Of a stretch of DNA of 64,000 bases, positions 1 through 7,816 are shown in pieces; positions within the stretch are counted from its first letter, which is position 1, and each line of letters opens with the position of its first letter. Position numbers and translations under genes: made by a program. Under the pieces are notes generated by a model that worked only from the letters and a program-made list of their open reading frames with translations, did no database searches and was not told the DNA's origin. The DNA is from Halolactibacillus miurensis (GTDB lineage: Bacteria; Bacillota; Bacilli; Bacillales; Amphibacillaceae), in assembly GCF_900116255.1 (NCBI RefSeq), contig NZ_FPAI01000006.1:81507-145506 (forward strand), written 5' to 3'.

Positions 1-102
1 AAGTACTAGAATCGCCGGCACGGGAAAGTTATCTTGTTTTTTATCGATACTGAAAACAAGATAGCCGATAAATAACAGTATAATAATGTGACTAACAGTC
101 AT
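1..102 (-). CDS. N-terminus of a membrane protein, possibly a cation:proton antiporter (cut by window edge)
   Basis: Only the first 34 codons lie in the window. They begin with ATG at 100-102, behind a strong GGAGGGAGG ribosome binding site. The visible protein opens with one hydrophobic helix, then a charged SIDKKQD turn, then a FPVPAILVL segment that starts a second helix. This pattern resembles the start of CPA1-type cation:proton antiporters, but 34 residues do not prove it. The gene runs leftwards out of the window. Confidence 0.55.
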   Translation of the reverse strand, partial: MTVSHIIILLFIGYLVFSIDKKQDNFPVPAILVL

Positions 103-155
103 ATTTATTCCTCCCTCCTATCCAATTATTCCCCAATATACAAAAGAGAAAACAA

Positions 156-193
156 AAAGCCACAAATCTTGTGATCACAAGCTTTATGGCTTT
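156..193 (-). terminator. Rho-independent terminator after comK
   Basis: A long near-perfect inverted repeat, AAAGCC...GGCTTT, is centred on the perfect palindrome CTTGTGATCACAAG. Read on the minus strand it is followed by TTTTTGTTTT. It lies 65 bases past the comK stop codon, so it most likely ends that transcript and separates it from the membrane protein gene. Confidence 0.7.
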
Positions 194-257
194 CCTGATG
201 GATATAAAAAATTTCATAGAACACAACTTCTATTGCTGCTATCAGGTTTAATCTCAT

Positions 258-806
258 TCATACATAAGGCGTATCTTTGTATACCCCAAATACTTTAAGA
301 ATATTTTCTAATACTTGCTTTTGTTGACCTTTTTTCAGATGTTCAGATAAGATATATCGGTATTGAGCTGTTCTGAAAACTTGATTATTCATGACCCCTT
401 TAGAGGTTGGAACATAAAGTTCAAAGCCATTTCGGAATTGCAATTTAGAGCCACCAAAATCAGCTCCGAAGATTTTTCTTATGTGTGAATGTGAAAACCA
501 AGAACAAGATGAGCTAGATGGGGATTCATTAGGAAAGAAAAACATGTTGTGGATCGAACTAACGGCAATAGGTGCTTTACTATTAAAATCACATAATATT
601 TTAGCGCCGTCCATTCTTGATATCATTTTTTCACCATAATTTTCACAAGCTTCATTCACAAGGTGATGTGGAGATTCTTCAATGAGGAGAGTCGAGGATT
701 CTTTTTCGTCGTAAACGAGTGTCTGCCATTCACCGTCTACTTCAGTGGGAATTAACGCCATTGTAGTATCTGACAGTTGATACGTTGTTCTTTTCTCAAA
801 ATCCAA
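258..806 (-). CDS. comK: Competence transcription factor ComK
   Basis: The 182-residue product is a ComK-family DNA-binding activator. In Bacillus this protein switches on the DNA-uptake machinery. Visible family hallmarks are the central SKAPIAVSSIHNMFFFP segment, the cysteine/tryptophan SCSWFSHSHI segment, and the C-terminal MNNQVFRTAQYR stretch. The length is close to the 192 residues of the B. subtilis protein. The C-terminal tail is shorter, so the region that MecA recognises in B. subtilis may differ. It stands alone with its own terminator and is divergent from the small gene at 980. No clear ComK box (AAAA-N5-TTTT) was found upstream. The family call is confident; whether the strain is naturally transformable is unknown. 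Confidence 0.85.
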   Translation of the reverse strand: MDFEKRTTYQLSDTTMALIPTEVDGEWQTLVYDEKESSTLLIEESPHHLVNEACENYGEKMISRMDGAKILCDFNSKAPIAVSSIHNMFFFPNESPSSSSCSWFSHSHIRKIFGADFGGSKLQFRNGFELYVPTSKGVMNNQVFRTAQYRYILSEHLKKGQQKQVLENILKVFGVYKDTPYV

Positions 807-935
807 TTAAAACACCCTTTCATAATATATTTAGTAAAAATTACTATTAATTAGAATTATACATAATACACAGTGAAAAGCAACAAAATTCTGAAAAAAA
901 CAACAATATATCCAGTACAAATGTAAGCGTTTTTT

Positions 936-944
936 TGATATAAT
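936..944 (+). promoter_or_regulatory. Extended -10 promoter for the DUF3939-type gene
   Basis: TGATATAAT matches the extended -10 form TGnTATAAT, with the hexamer at 939-944. No good -35 lies 17 bases upstream, which is usual for extended -10 promoters. The start codon at 980 is about 30 bases downstream. Confidence 0.55.
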
Positions 945-979
945 GAATATAAAGTAAGAAATGGAAGGTGGCGAAAGCT

Positions 980-1432
980 TTGTGGCGTCTCTTTAAAAAG
1001 AAAAGAAAAAAAACATACCCTGTTAAAGATGTATCCCTACATGAATTAAAACAAGCCATTAGACAATATATGAATGAGCTCCCAGATCACGTTCCGCTTA
1101 GTATGCTAATAAATGAGGATTTGACTATTAACTATCATGAACTGGCTCCTTACCTAAATGCCATTCCAATACAAACATATTACATGTCTAAAGAGACCTA
1201 TGACATATTTGATGAAACCCAAAGGCATCTCGCTGAGGATTTGGATTACACTCAACGTGCTGTTGATCAATATATCGATTTAACCAGTGAATTGCCAGTC
1301 ATCCATGGTGATCCGTATTTAAAAGTAAGCTACCACAAATTAATGAAGCGTGGTTTAATCACTTACCGGCCTCCACACGAATTTTTTATTGATCCTAAAG
1401 ATCACTTAATCAATCTTAAAAAACCAAAGTAG
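980..1432 (+). CDS. DUF3939-type small basic protein of unknown function
   Basis: The product is about 150 residues with a very basic N-terminus (WRLFKKKRKK), followed by YPVKDVSLHELKQA, LAPYLNAIP and YMSKETYDIF. These match my memory of the DUF3939 family of Bacillaceae. I know of no function. The TTG at 980 is chosen as start because GGAAGGTGG at 963-971 sits 8 bases upstream as a ribosome binding site. The longer reading from GTG 968 would overlap that site. There is no signal peptide or membrane segment. The gene is monocistronic and ends in a terminator shared with lplJ. Confidence 0.7.
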   Translation: MWRLFKKKRKKTYPVKDVSLHELKQAIRQYMNELPDHVPLSMLINEDLTINYHELAPYLNAIPIQTYYMSKETYDIFDETQRHLAEDLDYTQRAVDQYIDLTSELPVIHGDPYLKVSYHKLMKRGLITYRPPHEFFIDPKDHLINLKKPK

Positions 1433-1463
1433 GTAGCCTATTAGTTCTTTTGGCTACCTACTT
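1427..1463. terminator. Shared bidirectional terminator
   Basis: A 12-bp stem, AAGTAGGTAGCC/GGCTACCTACTT, has AT-rich flanks on both sides (AATTTTAA rightwards, TTTGGTTTTTT leftwards). It ends the convergent DUF3939-type and lplJ genes, and its left arm overlaps the DUF3939-type stop codon. Confidence 0.75.
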
Positions 1464-1467
1464 AATT

Positions 1468-2463
1468 TTAATAGATTAATTCAATTAAATCTTCCTTAGA
1501 AATTTTACCTAGATAATGTGGCACATCAATTTCATCAAGTGCTTTTTCAATAGCTTCCTTTTGATAACGTGTATCGATTAATGCTTCCTCTATTACTGTA
1601 ACATCGCCAACGCCGAAAAAGTCACCATAGATTTTACAACTCTTAATTTGTCCTTTAGAAACATCCATTCGAACATCAACTAACCCCGCTGGGAACTTAT
1701 GTGATTTACGAATATCAAACTTAGGCGACTTTCCAAAGTTCCAATCCCAATTCTGATAACGAGCTTTAGATATTTCATGAATTTTTTCCCAATCTTCATC
1801 CGTTAACTTATACTTTGGTACATCCTTAAGATCATCAACATCAAACAAATGTTGCAATAGGTGCGTTTTAAATTCTTCCATTGTCATGTCACGATCAAGG
1901 AACTCTGCAATATTCGCCACACGGCTGCGGATCGACTTAATTCCTTTAGATTTAATTTTCTCTTCACTTACATTAAGTGCTGCGACAACATTTTCAATCT
2001 CTGAGTTAAACATAAGTGTTCCATGACTAAACATGCGACCTTTTGTCGTAAACTGAGCATTACCTGAAATTTTACGCCCACCTACGACTAAATCATTTCG
2101 TCCACTTAGTTCAGCCGGTACATCTAAATCATGTAGAGCTTTAACAACGGGCTCCGTAAACTTCTGAAAGTTATGAAAGCTTTCACCGTCATCTTTAGTA
2201 ATAAAACTAAAGTTTAAATTACCTTCATCATGATAGACAGCCCCGCCACCAGATAAGCGACGTACAACTTTAATGTTATTTTCGTCGACATACTTTGTAT
2301 TGATTTCTTCTATAGAGTTTTGATTTCGACCTATAATAATAGATGGCTTATTAATATAGAAGAGCAAGTATGTATCCTTCTCCCCAAAGTTATTTAATAC
2401 ATACTCTTCAATCGCCAAGTTGATGTACGGATCCGTGATACCTTCATTATCTATAAATTTCAC
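1468..2463 (-). CDS. lplJ: Lipoate-protein ligase LplJ
   Basis: The 331-residue enzyme attaches free lipoate, by way of lipoyl-AMP, to lipoyl domains of 2-oxoacid dehydrogenases and GcvH. The catalytic domain shows RRLSGGGAVYHDEGN at 68-82 and GRNDLVVGGRKISGNAQ at 121-137. Lys131 is the expected adenylate-binding lysine. A C-terminal accessory domain follows from about residue 250, giving the full length of the LplA/LplJ family. The start ATG follows AAATAGTATTTAGGGGGAA, whose GGGGG is the ribosome binding site. The neighbour yhfI is the same as in B. subtilis. Confidence 0.9.
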   Translation of the reverse strand: MKFIDNEGITDPYINLAIEEYVLNNFGEKDTYLLFYINKPSIIIGRNQNSIEEINTKYVDENNIKVVRRLSGGGAVYHDEGNLNFSFITKDDGESFHNFQKFTEPVVKALHDLDVPAELSGRNDLVVGGRKISGNAQFTTKGRMFSHGTLMFNSEIENVVAALNVSEEKIKSKGIKSIRSRVANIAEFLDRDMTMEEFKTHLLQHLFDVDDLKDVPKYKLTDEDWEKIHEISKARYQNWDWNFGKSPKFDIRKSHKFPAGLVDVRMDVSKGQIKSCKIYGDFFGVGDVTVIEEALIDTRYQKEAIEKALDEIDVPHYLGKISKEDLIELIY

Positions 2464-2532
2464 ATTATTTCCCCCTAAATACTATATTTCATTTTAATTC
2501 ATCACCTATATTAAAAGAAATGATTGTAAATA

Positions 2533-3267
2533 TCAACCAAGATGAAAGGTTAATCCTGACTTAGCCAGCTGAGTATTTCCCCGGAAATACTTTTCTGCTT
2601 CTGATACTAACTCGCTTCTATCACCAAAGTGTGGATGGTGCGATAAGACAAGTTGTTTAACATGCGCTTTTTCGGCAATCATTGCACATTCCTTACTGTT
2701 CATATGACCTGCTTTTGACCCGTCTTGTCCCTCATAAAAATTACAATCTGTAATTAGTAAATCTGCATCATCACTAAACGAAATCAAACCTTCTTTATAG
2801 CTAGAGTCAGCTGTAAAGACAAAGGTGCTCTCTCTATCAGATATACGCATCGCAAAGCAAGTAACCGGATGATCTGTTTCGAAGAAACTAATCGTAAAAG
2901 GTCCTAGCTCAAGTGGAACGATAGGATCATAGGTATGCCCTTTTGTAAAATTATGAGTCAGGCGGAAAAACTGGTCTTGGTCAAATGCGTGACCATAAAT
3001 TGGCAATGATTTTTCTTGCTGTCTAATACCATTTTGTACAAGCATATGATATTGTAATACCCCGATATCTGCGATGTGATCATTATGATAATGCGTTAGT
3101 ATAACGGCATCTAAATCATATGGATCAACATATTTAGGTAACTGACTCAGCGCCCCACTGCCACAATCAAGTAATAATTTAAAACCATCTTTTTCAATAA
3201 GGTAACTAGATGTCGCTTCATTTTCTTCTGGATAAGCTCCCCAAAAACCTACGACTGTTACTTTCAT
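2533..3267 (-). CDS. yhfI: YhfI-type metallo-beta-lactamase-fold hydrolase
   Basis: The 244-residue cytosolic protein has the MBL fold with the zinc motif H59-Y-H61-N-D63-H64. Further metal ligands are expected in the FTADSSY segment and the LSHHPHFG segment near the C-terminus. The opening TVVGFWGAYP and the LDCGSGALSQL segment are typical of the YhfI branch, which is related to RNase Z/AtsA-type enzymes. The substrate is unknown. It lies directly upstream of lplJ in the same direction with a gap of about 70 bases, so the two may be cotranscribed, as suggested by their shared neighbourhood in Bacillus. Confidence 0.75.
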   Translation of the reverse strand: MKVTVVGFWGAYPEENEATSSYLIEKDGFKLLLDCGSGALSQLPKYVDPYDLDAVILTHYHNDHIADIGVLQYHMLVQNGIRQQEKSLPIYGHAFDQDQFFRLTHNFTKGHTYDPIVPLELGPFTISFFETDHPVTCFAMRISDRESTFVFTADSSYKEGLISFSDDADLLITDCNFYEGQDGSKAGHMNSKECAMIAEKAHVKQLVLSHHPHFGDRSELVSEAEKYFRGNTQLAKSGLTFHLG

Positions 3268-3308
3268 AAATCATTCCCCTTTCTTATACAATTGAATTTA
3301 CTGAATCA

Positions 3309-5537
3309 TTAATCAAATAACGACAACATCGCTGGATTTGATAATGTTCCCGCTTGATTCGTCAAAGGATTAATTGGTTCGACATAGTAACGGGTCATTT
3401 GTAAAATAGATGGCTGTCTAATCGTATAAGAGCCTTCACCAGCTGTTTTACCAATGAGTTTTTTACCATCTTCAGTGACTTCATAAACATGATAAATAAT
3501 GCGTTCGTCTGAAGGTGTTGACCACGTTAGTTCTGCTCTAAATAAATTAAATCCACCTAAGCTAAAGGAAGCGTTTAAATCAGTGATTTCTGGCAATGTG
3601 ATAGGCGCCGGCAAATCCTCTACCCCACTTGGACGATCAAAGGCATGCTTTATATTATCCATTTGGTTAATATCTGACAGCAGCGCTTTTGTTAGATGAA
3701 CGGCCTGAGAACTGCCTTTTGTTAAATAATGCTCCTCATCACTCTGATCAAAACCTATCCAAGTAGAGATTGTAAATTCGGGTGTTAATCCAACAAACCA
3801 GGCATCTTTGGTCGCGCCTTCTACAGAGTCATGCTGCGTTGATCCTGTTTTTCCTGCTAAAGCTCCTGAGTAGTCATAGCGACTAGCCGTGCCATCCGTC
3901 ACAACTCTTTCAAGCATATTTAACGTATACCACGCTGACTGTTTTTCAAACACCCGCGCCTCTTCTCCTTCTGCTGAAGTCATCTCTACACCGTTACGAT
4001 CAGAGATAGACATCACGGCCGAGCTATCACGATAAATCCCTTCATTCAAATACGTATTATACGCTGTTGCCATCTGAATCGGTGTATATCCACTTGATAA
4101 ACCACCTAAGGCAATAGCTAATCCATCATCTTTCGTGGATAAGTTAAGCTGATCCAAATAACTTTTTCCTGTATCAATACCTATATCGTTTAATAACGAC
4201 ACGGCCGTCGTATTTTTAGATTCGGCTAAAGCATCTACTAATGGTATATCCCCAACATATTCATTATTGGCATTTCTCACGATATACCCATTAAAATCTT
4301 TTTGTTCATCAGTTAACAATGTATAGGGATGATATCCATTTTCTAAAGCAGGTGTATACACGGCTAGCGGTTTAATGGTTGAACCAGGTTGATGCTTAGT
4401 GAGTGCTTGGTGGTGACTTTGACCTATCGTATAATGACGGCCACCAATAACTGCTTTTAAACCAGCCGTTTCTTTATCCACAATGACAACACTTGCCTCT
4501 ACCTCATCATTTGATGCTTCGTAATAATTAGACTGATTCACATGCTCGTAAGCTTTCTTTTGCATCAATGGGTCCATGTGGACGGTGACACGATAACCAC
4601 CACGCTGTAATTCATCCCGAGTAATATTATACGTTGATTCAATTTCTTGAATAACCACCTCAAGGTAATCATCAATATAAGCAGGTGCCGCTTCAGGTTG
4701 AGGCGTCACACCTAGTCCTTGACCTTGAAGTTGGAGTAACTCCTCTGTTTCTAAATAGCCGACTCGATGCATTTGGTTTAACACCACATTACGTCTTGCT
4801 ACAGCATTCTCTTCACTTATATATGGCGAATAAATATTAGGACCCTTAATCATACCTGCAAGTAGTGCACCTTCTGTAACGGTTAGGTCACTCACAGATT
4901 TACTAAAGAAATATTGACTAGCTGTTTCAATTCCGTACACACCATGGGCAAAATACAGTTGGTTCAAATACAATTCTAAAATGTCGTTCTTACTGTAATT
5001 CCGCTCCAAATACATCGAAGCCATCACTTCTTTTGTTTTACGCATCCATGATTGATCATTCGTTAAGAATAAATTTTTACTCAACTGTTGCGTAATGGTA
5101 CTGGCCCCTTCGACTTTATCTAGTGCAACAATATCTTTATAAACCGCCCGTAAGACGGACCTAAAATCAACACCCGCATGGGAATAAAAACGCTCATCTT
5201 CTGTCGCAATGAAAGCCGTTAATACATGGTCTGGTACATCTGATAACGGTGTTAATAAACGATTTTCAGTATATAATCTACCCGCATATGTTCCGTCTTC
5301 TGTGACAACGGTCGTCGTTGCGGGCAACACCATCTCTTTCTCATCGACAATCAATCCCCCACCATAAATGATGAAGAAAAAGCCGATGCTACTTAATAAG
5401 ATCACTGACGCGATACTAAGTGTAAGATATTTAAGCCAGCGGTGCTTTGATAAAGACTGCCACCCTTTATTAAAACCGTTCCTTATATAATTTTTCATTT
5501 GAATCATGAATCGTTTAACTTCTTGACTGTTTCTCAT
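3309..5537 (-). CDS. pbpF: Class A penicillin-binding protein (PbpF-like, bifunctional)
   Basis: The 742-residue peptidoglycan synthase has both glycosyltransferase and transpeptidase activities. There is one N-terminal membrane anchor at about 37-58. The glycosyltransferase domain shows ATEDERFYSH (catalytic E113) and EGASTITQQLSKNLF. The transpeptidase domain shows S386-T-I-K389, S440-K-N442 and K563-T-G565. About 100 C-terminal residues (EITDLNASFSLGGFNLFRAE onward) look like a fibronectin type III-like module. AAGGAG lies 7 bases before the ATG. The length fits PbpF/PBP2C (714 residues in B. subtilis). The exact paralogue is inferred from domains and general neighbourhood. Confidence 0.85.
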   Translation of the reverse strand: MRNSQEVKRFMIQMKNYIRNGFNKGWQSLSKHRWLKYLTLSIASVILLSSIGFFFIIYGGGLIVDEKEMVLPATTTVVTEDGTYAGRLYTENRLLTPLSDVPDHVLTAFIATEDERFYSHAGVDFRSVLRAVYKDIVALDKVEGASTITQQLSKNLFLTNDQSWMRKTKEVMASMYLERNYSKNDILELYLNQLYFAHGVYGIETASQYFFSKSVSDLTVTEGALLAGMIKGPNIYSPYISEENAVARRNVVLNQMHRVGYLETEELLQLQGQGLGVTPQPEAAPAYIDDYLEVVIQEIESTYNITRDELQRGGYRVTVHMDPLMQKKAYEHVNQSNYYEASNDEVEASVVIVDKETAGLKAVIGGRHYTIGQSHHQALTKHQPGSTIKPLAVYTPALENGYHPYTLLTDEQKDFNGYIVRNANNEYVGDIPLVDALAESKNTTAVSLLNDIGIDTGKSYLDQLNLSTKDDGLAIALGGLSSGYTPIQMATAYNTYLNEGIYRDSSAVMSISDRNGVEMTSAEGEEARVFEKQSAWYTLNMLERVVTDGTASRYDYSGALAGKTGSTQHDSVEGATKDAWFVGLTPEFTISTWIGFDQSDEEHYLTKGSSQAVHLTKALLSDINQMDNIKHAFDRPSGVEDLPAPITLPEITDLNASFSLGGFNLFRAELTWSTPSDERIIYHVYEVTEDGKKLIGKTAGEGSYTIRQPSILQMTRYYVEPINPLTNQAGTLSNPAMLSLFD

Positions 5538-5580
5538 GGTGTCGCTCCTTATCGCTTTCTTTGACGCTACTATCGATTAT

Positions 5581-5589
5581 ATTATACCA
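5581..5589 (-). promoter_or_regulatory. Extended -10 promoter for pbpF
   Basis: On the minus strand TGGTATAAT matches TGnTATAAT. It lies 44 bases upstream of the pbpF start, between pbpF and the LiaF-like gene, so pbpF can be transcribed on its own. Confidence 0.5.
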
Positions 5590-5621
5590 ATGTCAAAGAC
5601 GAAAGCAGAACGGCCTAATCA

Positions 5622-6368
5622 TTAGGCTTGAATAATTCGAATAGAACCTGATGTTAAACGGATATCAAGCTTTAATTTATGTGTAGACTGATTATAATCA
5701 TCTGTCTCATAAACCATTTCTTTATTAATGCCTTCTGTTTTTTGTTGGAACAACAAAATTTCTCCTGCCTTTACTTCTGCATACAAATTAACGGCTAATG
5801 TATCAGGTAATATAATCACGATCTCTCCTGCTAAACCATTCAAGGTAAAAGGTGTTTCACCTTCGTCAAGAATCGCATCAGTAAAATCAAATGACTGTTG
5901 CCCAAATAAATTAGACCGATGCGTCGGCTTCACATGCCACTGTCCAGTTTGCTGATTCTCCCCAATAGAATACTTCACTTGATTTGGTCTTTGTCTTTGT
6001 TGCTTAGCTTTTCGTTTCCACATTTTTTCTTTTACTTTAGCCGTCACACCAAGTAAAGATAAGCCAATAAAGATGAGAATCAGTGGCCATAAATCAAACA
6101 CATCATCAAATTCAAAGTCAATGATGTTTTGTTGACCCAGTAAAACAAGCGCACCGTAAACCGCGAGGAAAACGCCGGTAAATAGACCACTAAATCCTTG
6201 CAAACCTTTGATAAATAAGTAGAGACCTACCAGCAATAAAAATCCCGCTAAAAGATACGGAAACACATCATCAAGATTGAACGTATACACATCAAGATTC
6301 TCTAATAACAATACGCCACCAAATAAAATAATCATAAGTGCCATGACTGTTTTTAATACGTTTGACAT
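5622..6368 (-). CDS. LiaF-like membrane protein (DUF2154-type C-terminus)
   Basis: The product is about 248 residues from the ATG at 6368. That start is preferred because the upstream residues are not membrane-like and a GGGTGAAGG site precedes it. Four hydrophobic segments fill the first 120 residues. A charged linker (KRKAKQQRQRPNQ) leads to a beta-rich cytoplasmic tail with FTDAILDEGETPFTLNGL, IVIILPDTLAVNL, VKAGEILLF and LDIRLTSGSIRI. That tail matches LiaF, which restrains the cell-envelope stress kinase LiaS. No LiaS or LiaR gene is next to it here, unlike in the lia operon, so its partner is unclear. The pbpF neighbour fits a cell-envelope role. Confidence 0.7.
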   Translation of the reverse strand: MSNVLKTVMALMIILFGGVLLLENLDVYTFNLDDVFPYLLAGFLLLVGLYLFIKGLQGFSGLFTGVFLAVYGALVLLGQQNIIDFEFDDVFDLWPLILIFIGLSLLGVTAKVKEKMWKRKAKQQRQRPNQVKYSIGENQQTGQWHVKPTHRSNLFGQQSFDFTDAILDEGETPFTLNGLAGEIVIILPDTLAVNLYAEVKAGEILLFQQKTEGINKEMVYETDDYNQSTHKLKLDIRLTSGSIRIIQA

Positions 6369-6476
6369 TTCCTTCACCCATTTCTTTTTATAATACCTGC
6401 TTTCTTCATTATAAATGAAACCGATACGAATGAAAAACAATACCTGAAGTGGATCATACATCATAATAATGAGTTA

Positions 6477-6485
6477 TGTTATAAT
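6477..6485 (+). promoter_or_regulatory. Extended -10 promoter for yhaA
   Basis: TGTTATAAT is a perfect extended -10. It lies 28 bases before the ATG at 6514, so codons upstream of about 6490 cannot be part of the message. This decides the start codon of yhaA. Confidence 0.65.
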
Positions 6486-6513
6486 GGCAAAAACATATAT
6501 GAGGATGAGTAAA

Positions 6514-7674
6514 ATGACAATAAATAATTATGTGTCGGACACAGACTATAACGAAATGATTAACATCAGACGTTACTTACATCAACATCCAGAATTATCA
6601 TTTCATGAAGCAAAAACAGCCGATTATATTTGTCACTACTATGACCAGTTAGGCATCGACTATAAACGACATATCGGAGGCCATGGGATCGTTGCGACAA
6701 TTAAAGGAACAAAGCCGGGTAAAACGATTGCCTTAAGAGCTGATTTTGATGCTTTACCGATTCAAGATCAAAAAGACACCCCCTACAAATCAACTGTCCC
6801 CGGTGTGATGCATGCCTGCGGTCATGATGGTCATACTGCGACACTGCTTGTCACGGCAAAAATCTTGCATCAACAAAAACAGGGTTTATCGGGTAACGTT
6901 GTGTTGATTCATCAACCCGCTGAAGAGGTTGCACCGGGAGGTGCGGCGCCAATGATTAAAGACGGCGCACTTGAAGGGGTGGATTATGTTTTTGGGACAC
7001 ACCTTTGGGCAAGCTTACCGGTTGGGACAATTCACACAACAACGGGGGACTTTATGGCAGGTGCTGACCGCTTTACAATTGAGGTCAATGGCGTAGGTGG
7101 TCACGGGGCGATGCCACATGACACCAAAGATGCTGTCGTAATTGCGAGTGCCCTCGTCAGTGAATGCCAAACGATTGTCAGTCGCCGGATTGATCCGTTA
7201 GATACAGCGGTTTTAAGTATTGGTAAATTTGAAGCTGGGGACGCGTTTAATATCATTGCTGGAAAAGCGACGCTAGAAGGCACTGTCCGAACATTTTCTC
7301 CGGAAGTTCAAACACAAATCATTCAAGAAATGACAGCGATTATTGAATCATTTGAATCACGTTATGGTATTACGATTGATTTTGATTATATGAAAGGTTA
7401 CCCGCCGGTTGTTAATCATGAAGCTGAAGCTAAGCGTGTCATTGATATTGCTAAAGAAATACCAGGTGTAACAGATGCTTCTTTCACTCGTCCATCGATG
7501 ACAGGTGAAGACTTTAGTTATTACTTATTAGAAAAACCAGGCGCTTTTTTCTTCACGGGCGCAAGAACAGACGGTCCATTTTATCCCCATCACCATCCAA
7601 AGTTTGATTTTAATGAACAAGCGATGAGAATTGCTAGTAACACTTTCCTTGCTATTATCGCATCGTTTAATTAG
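6514..7674 (+). CDS. yhaA: M20-family amidohydrolase (YhaA-like)
   Basis: The 386-residue cytosolic metallopeptidase-fold enzyme is of the N-acyl-amino-acid amidohydrolase/hippurate hydrolase type. Metal-site motifs are visible: ADFDALP at 76-82, HACGHDGH at 100-107 and HQPAEE at 133-138, plus the C-terminal MTGEDFSYY and HHHPKFDF segments. A dimerisation domain sits between them (VNGVGGHGAMPH). The start at 6514 is chosen because an extended -10 lies at 6477-6485 and GAGG at 6501-6504 is the ribosome binding site. Physiological substrate unknown. Its position near ecsAB matches B. subtilis yhaA. Confidence 0.85.
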   Translation: MTINNYVSDTDYNEMINIRRYLHQHPELSFHEAKTADYICHYYDQLGIDYKRHIGGHGIVATIKGTKPGKTIALRADFDALPIQDQKDTPYKSTVPGVMHACGHDGHTATLLVTAKILHQQKQGLSGNVVLIHQPAEEVAPGGAAPMIKDGALEGVDYVFGTHLWASLPVGTIHTTTGDFMAGADRFTIEVNGVGGHGAMPHDTKDAVVIASALVSECQTIVSRRIDPLDTAVLSIGKFEAGDAFNIIAGKATLEGTVRTFSPEVQTQIIQEMTAIIESFESRYGITIDFDYMKGYPPVVNHEAEAKRVIDIAKEIPGVTDASFTRPSMTGEDFSYYLLEKPGAFFFTGARTDGPFYPHHHPKFDFNEQAMRIASNTFLAIIASFN

Positions 7675-7683
7675 CAGACAAAA

Positions 7684-7740
7684 AACCAACAATAATGATG
7701 ACACATAAAAAAGTCAGCATTATTGTTGGTTAAGTTTTTT
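7684..7740 (+). terminator. Terminator after yhaA
   Basis: The stem AACCAACAATAATG (7684-7697) pairs with CATTATTGTTGGTT (7718-7731). The inner bases pair further, and TTTTTT follows at 7735-7740. Confidence 0.85.
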
Positions 7741-7816
7741 AAAATTTCAAATGATTGATGATCACATACTTAGCATTAGCTATCTCATTCTATCAATCAC
7801 CGTTTATATTATTAGA

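Noticed and set aside
847..1059. Minus-strand frame of 70 codons opposite the DUF3939-type gene
   Set aside because: It runs antisense through the promoter and start of a better gene, has no ribosome binding site, and its product is a low-complexity Phe/Leu string.
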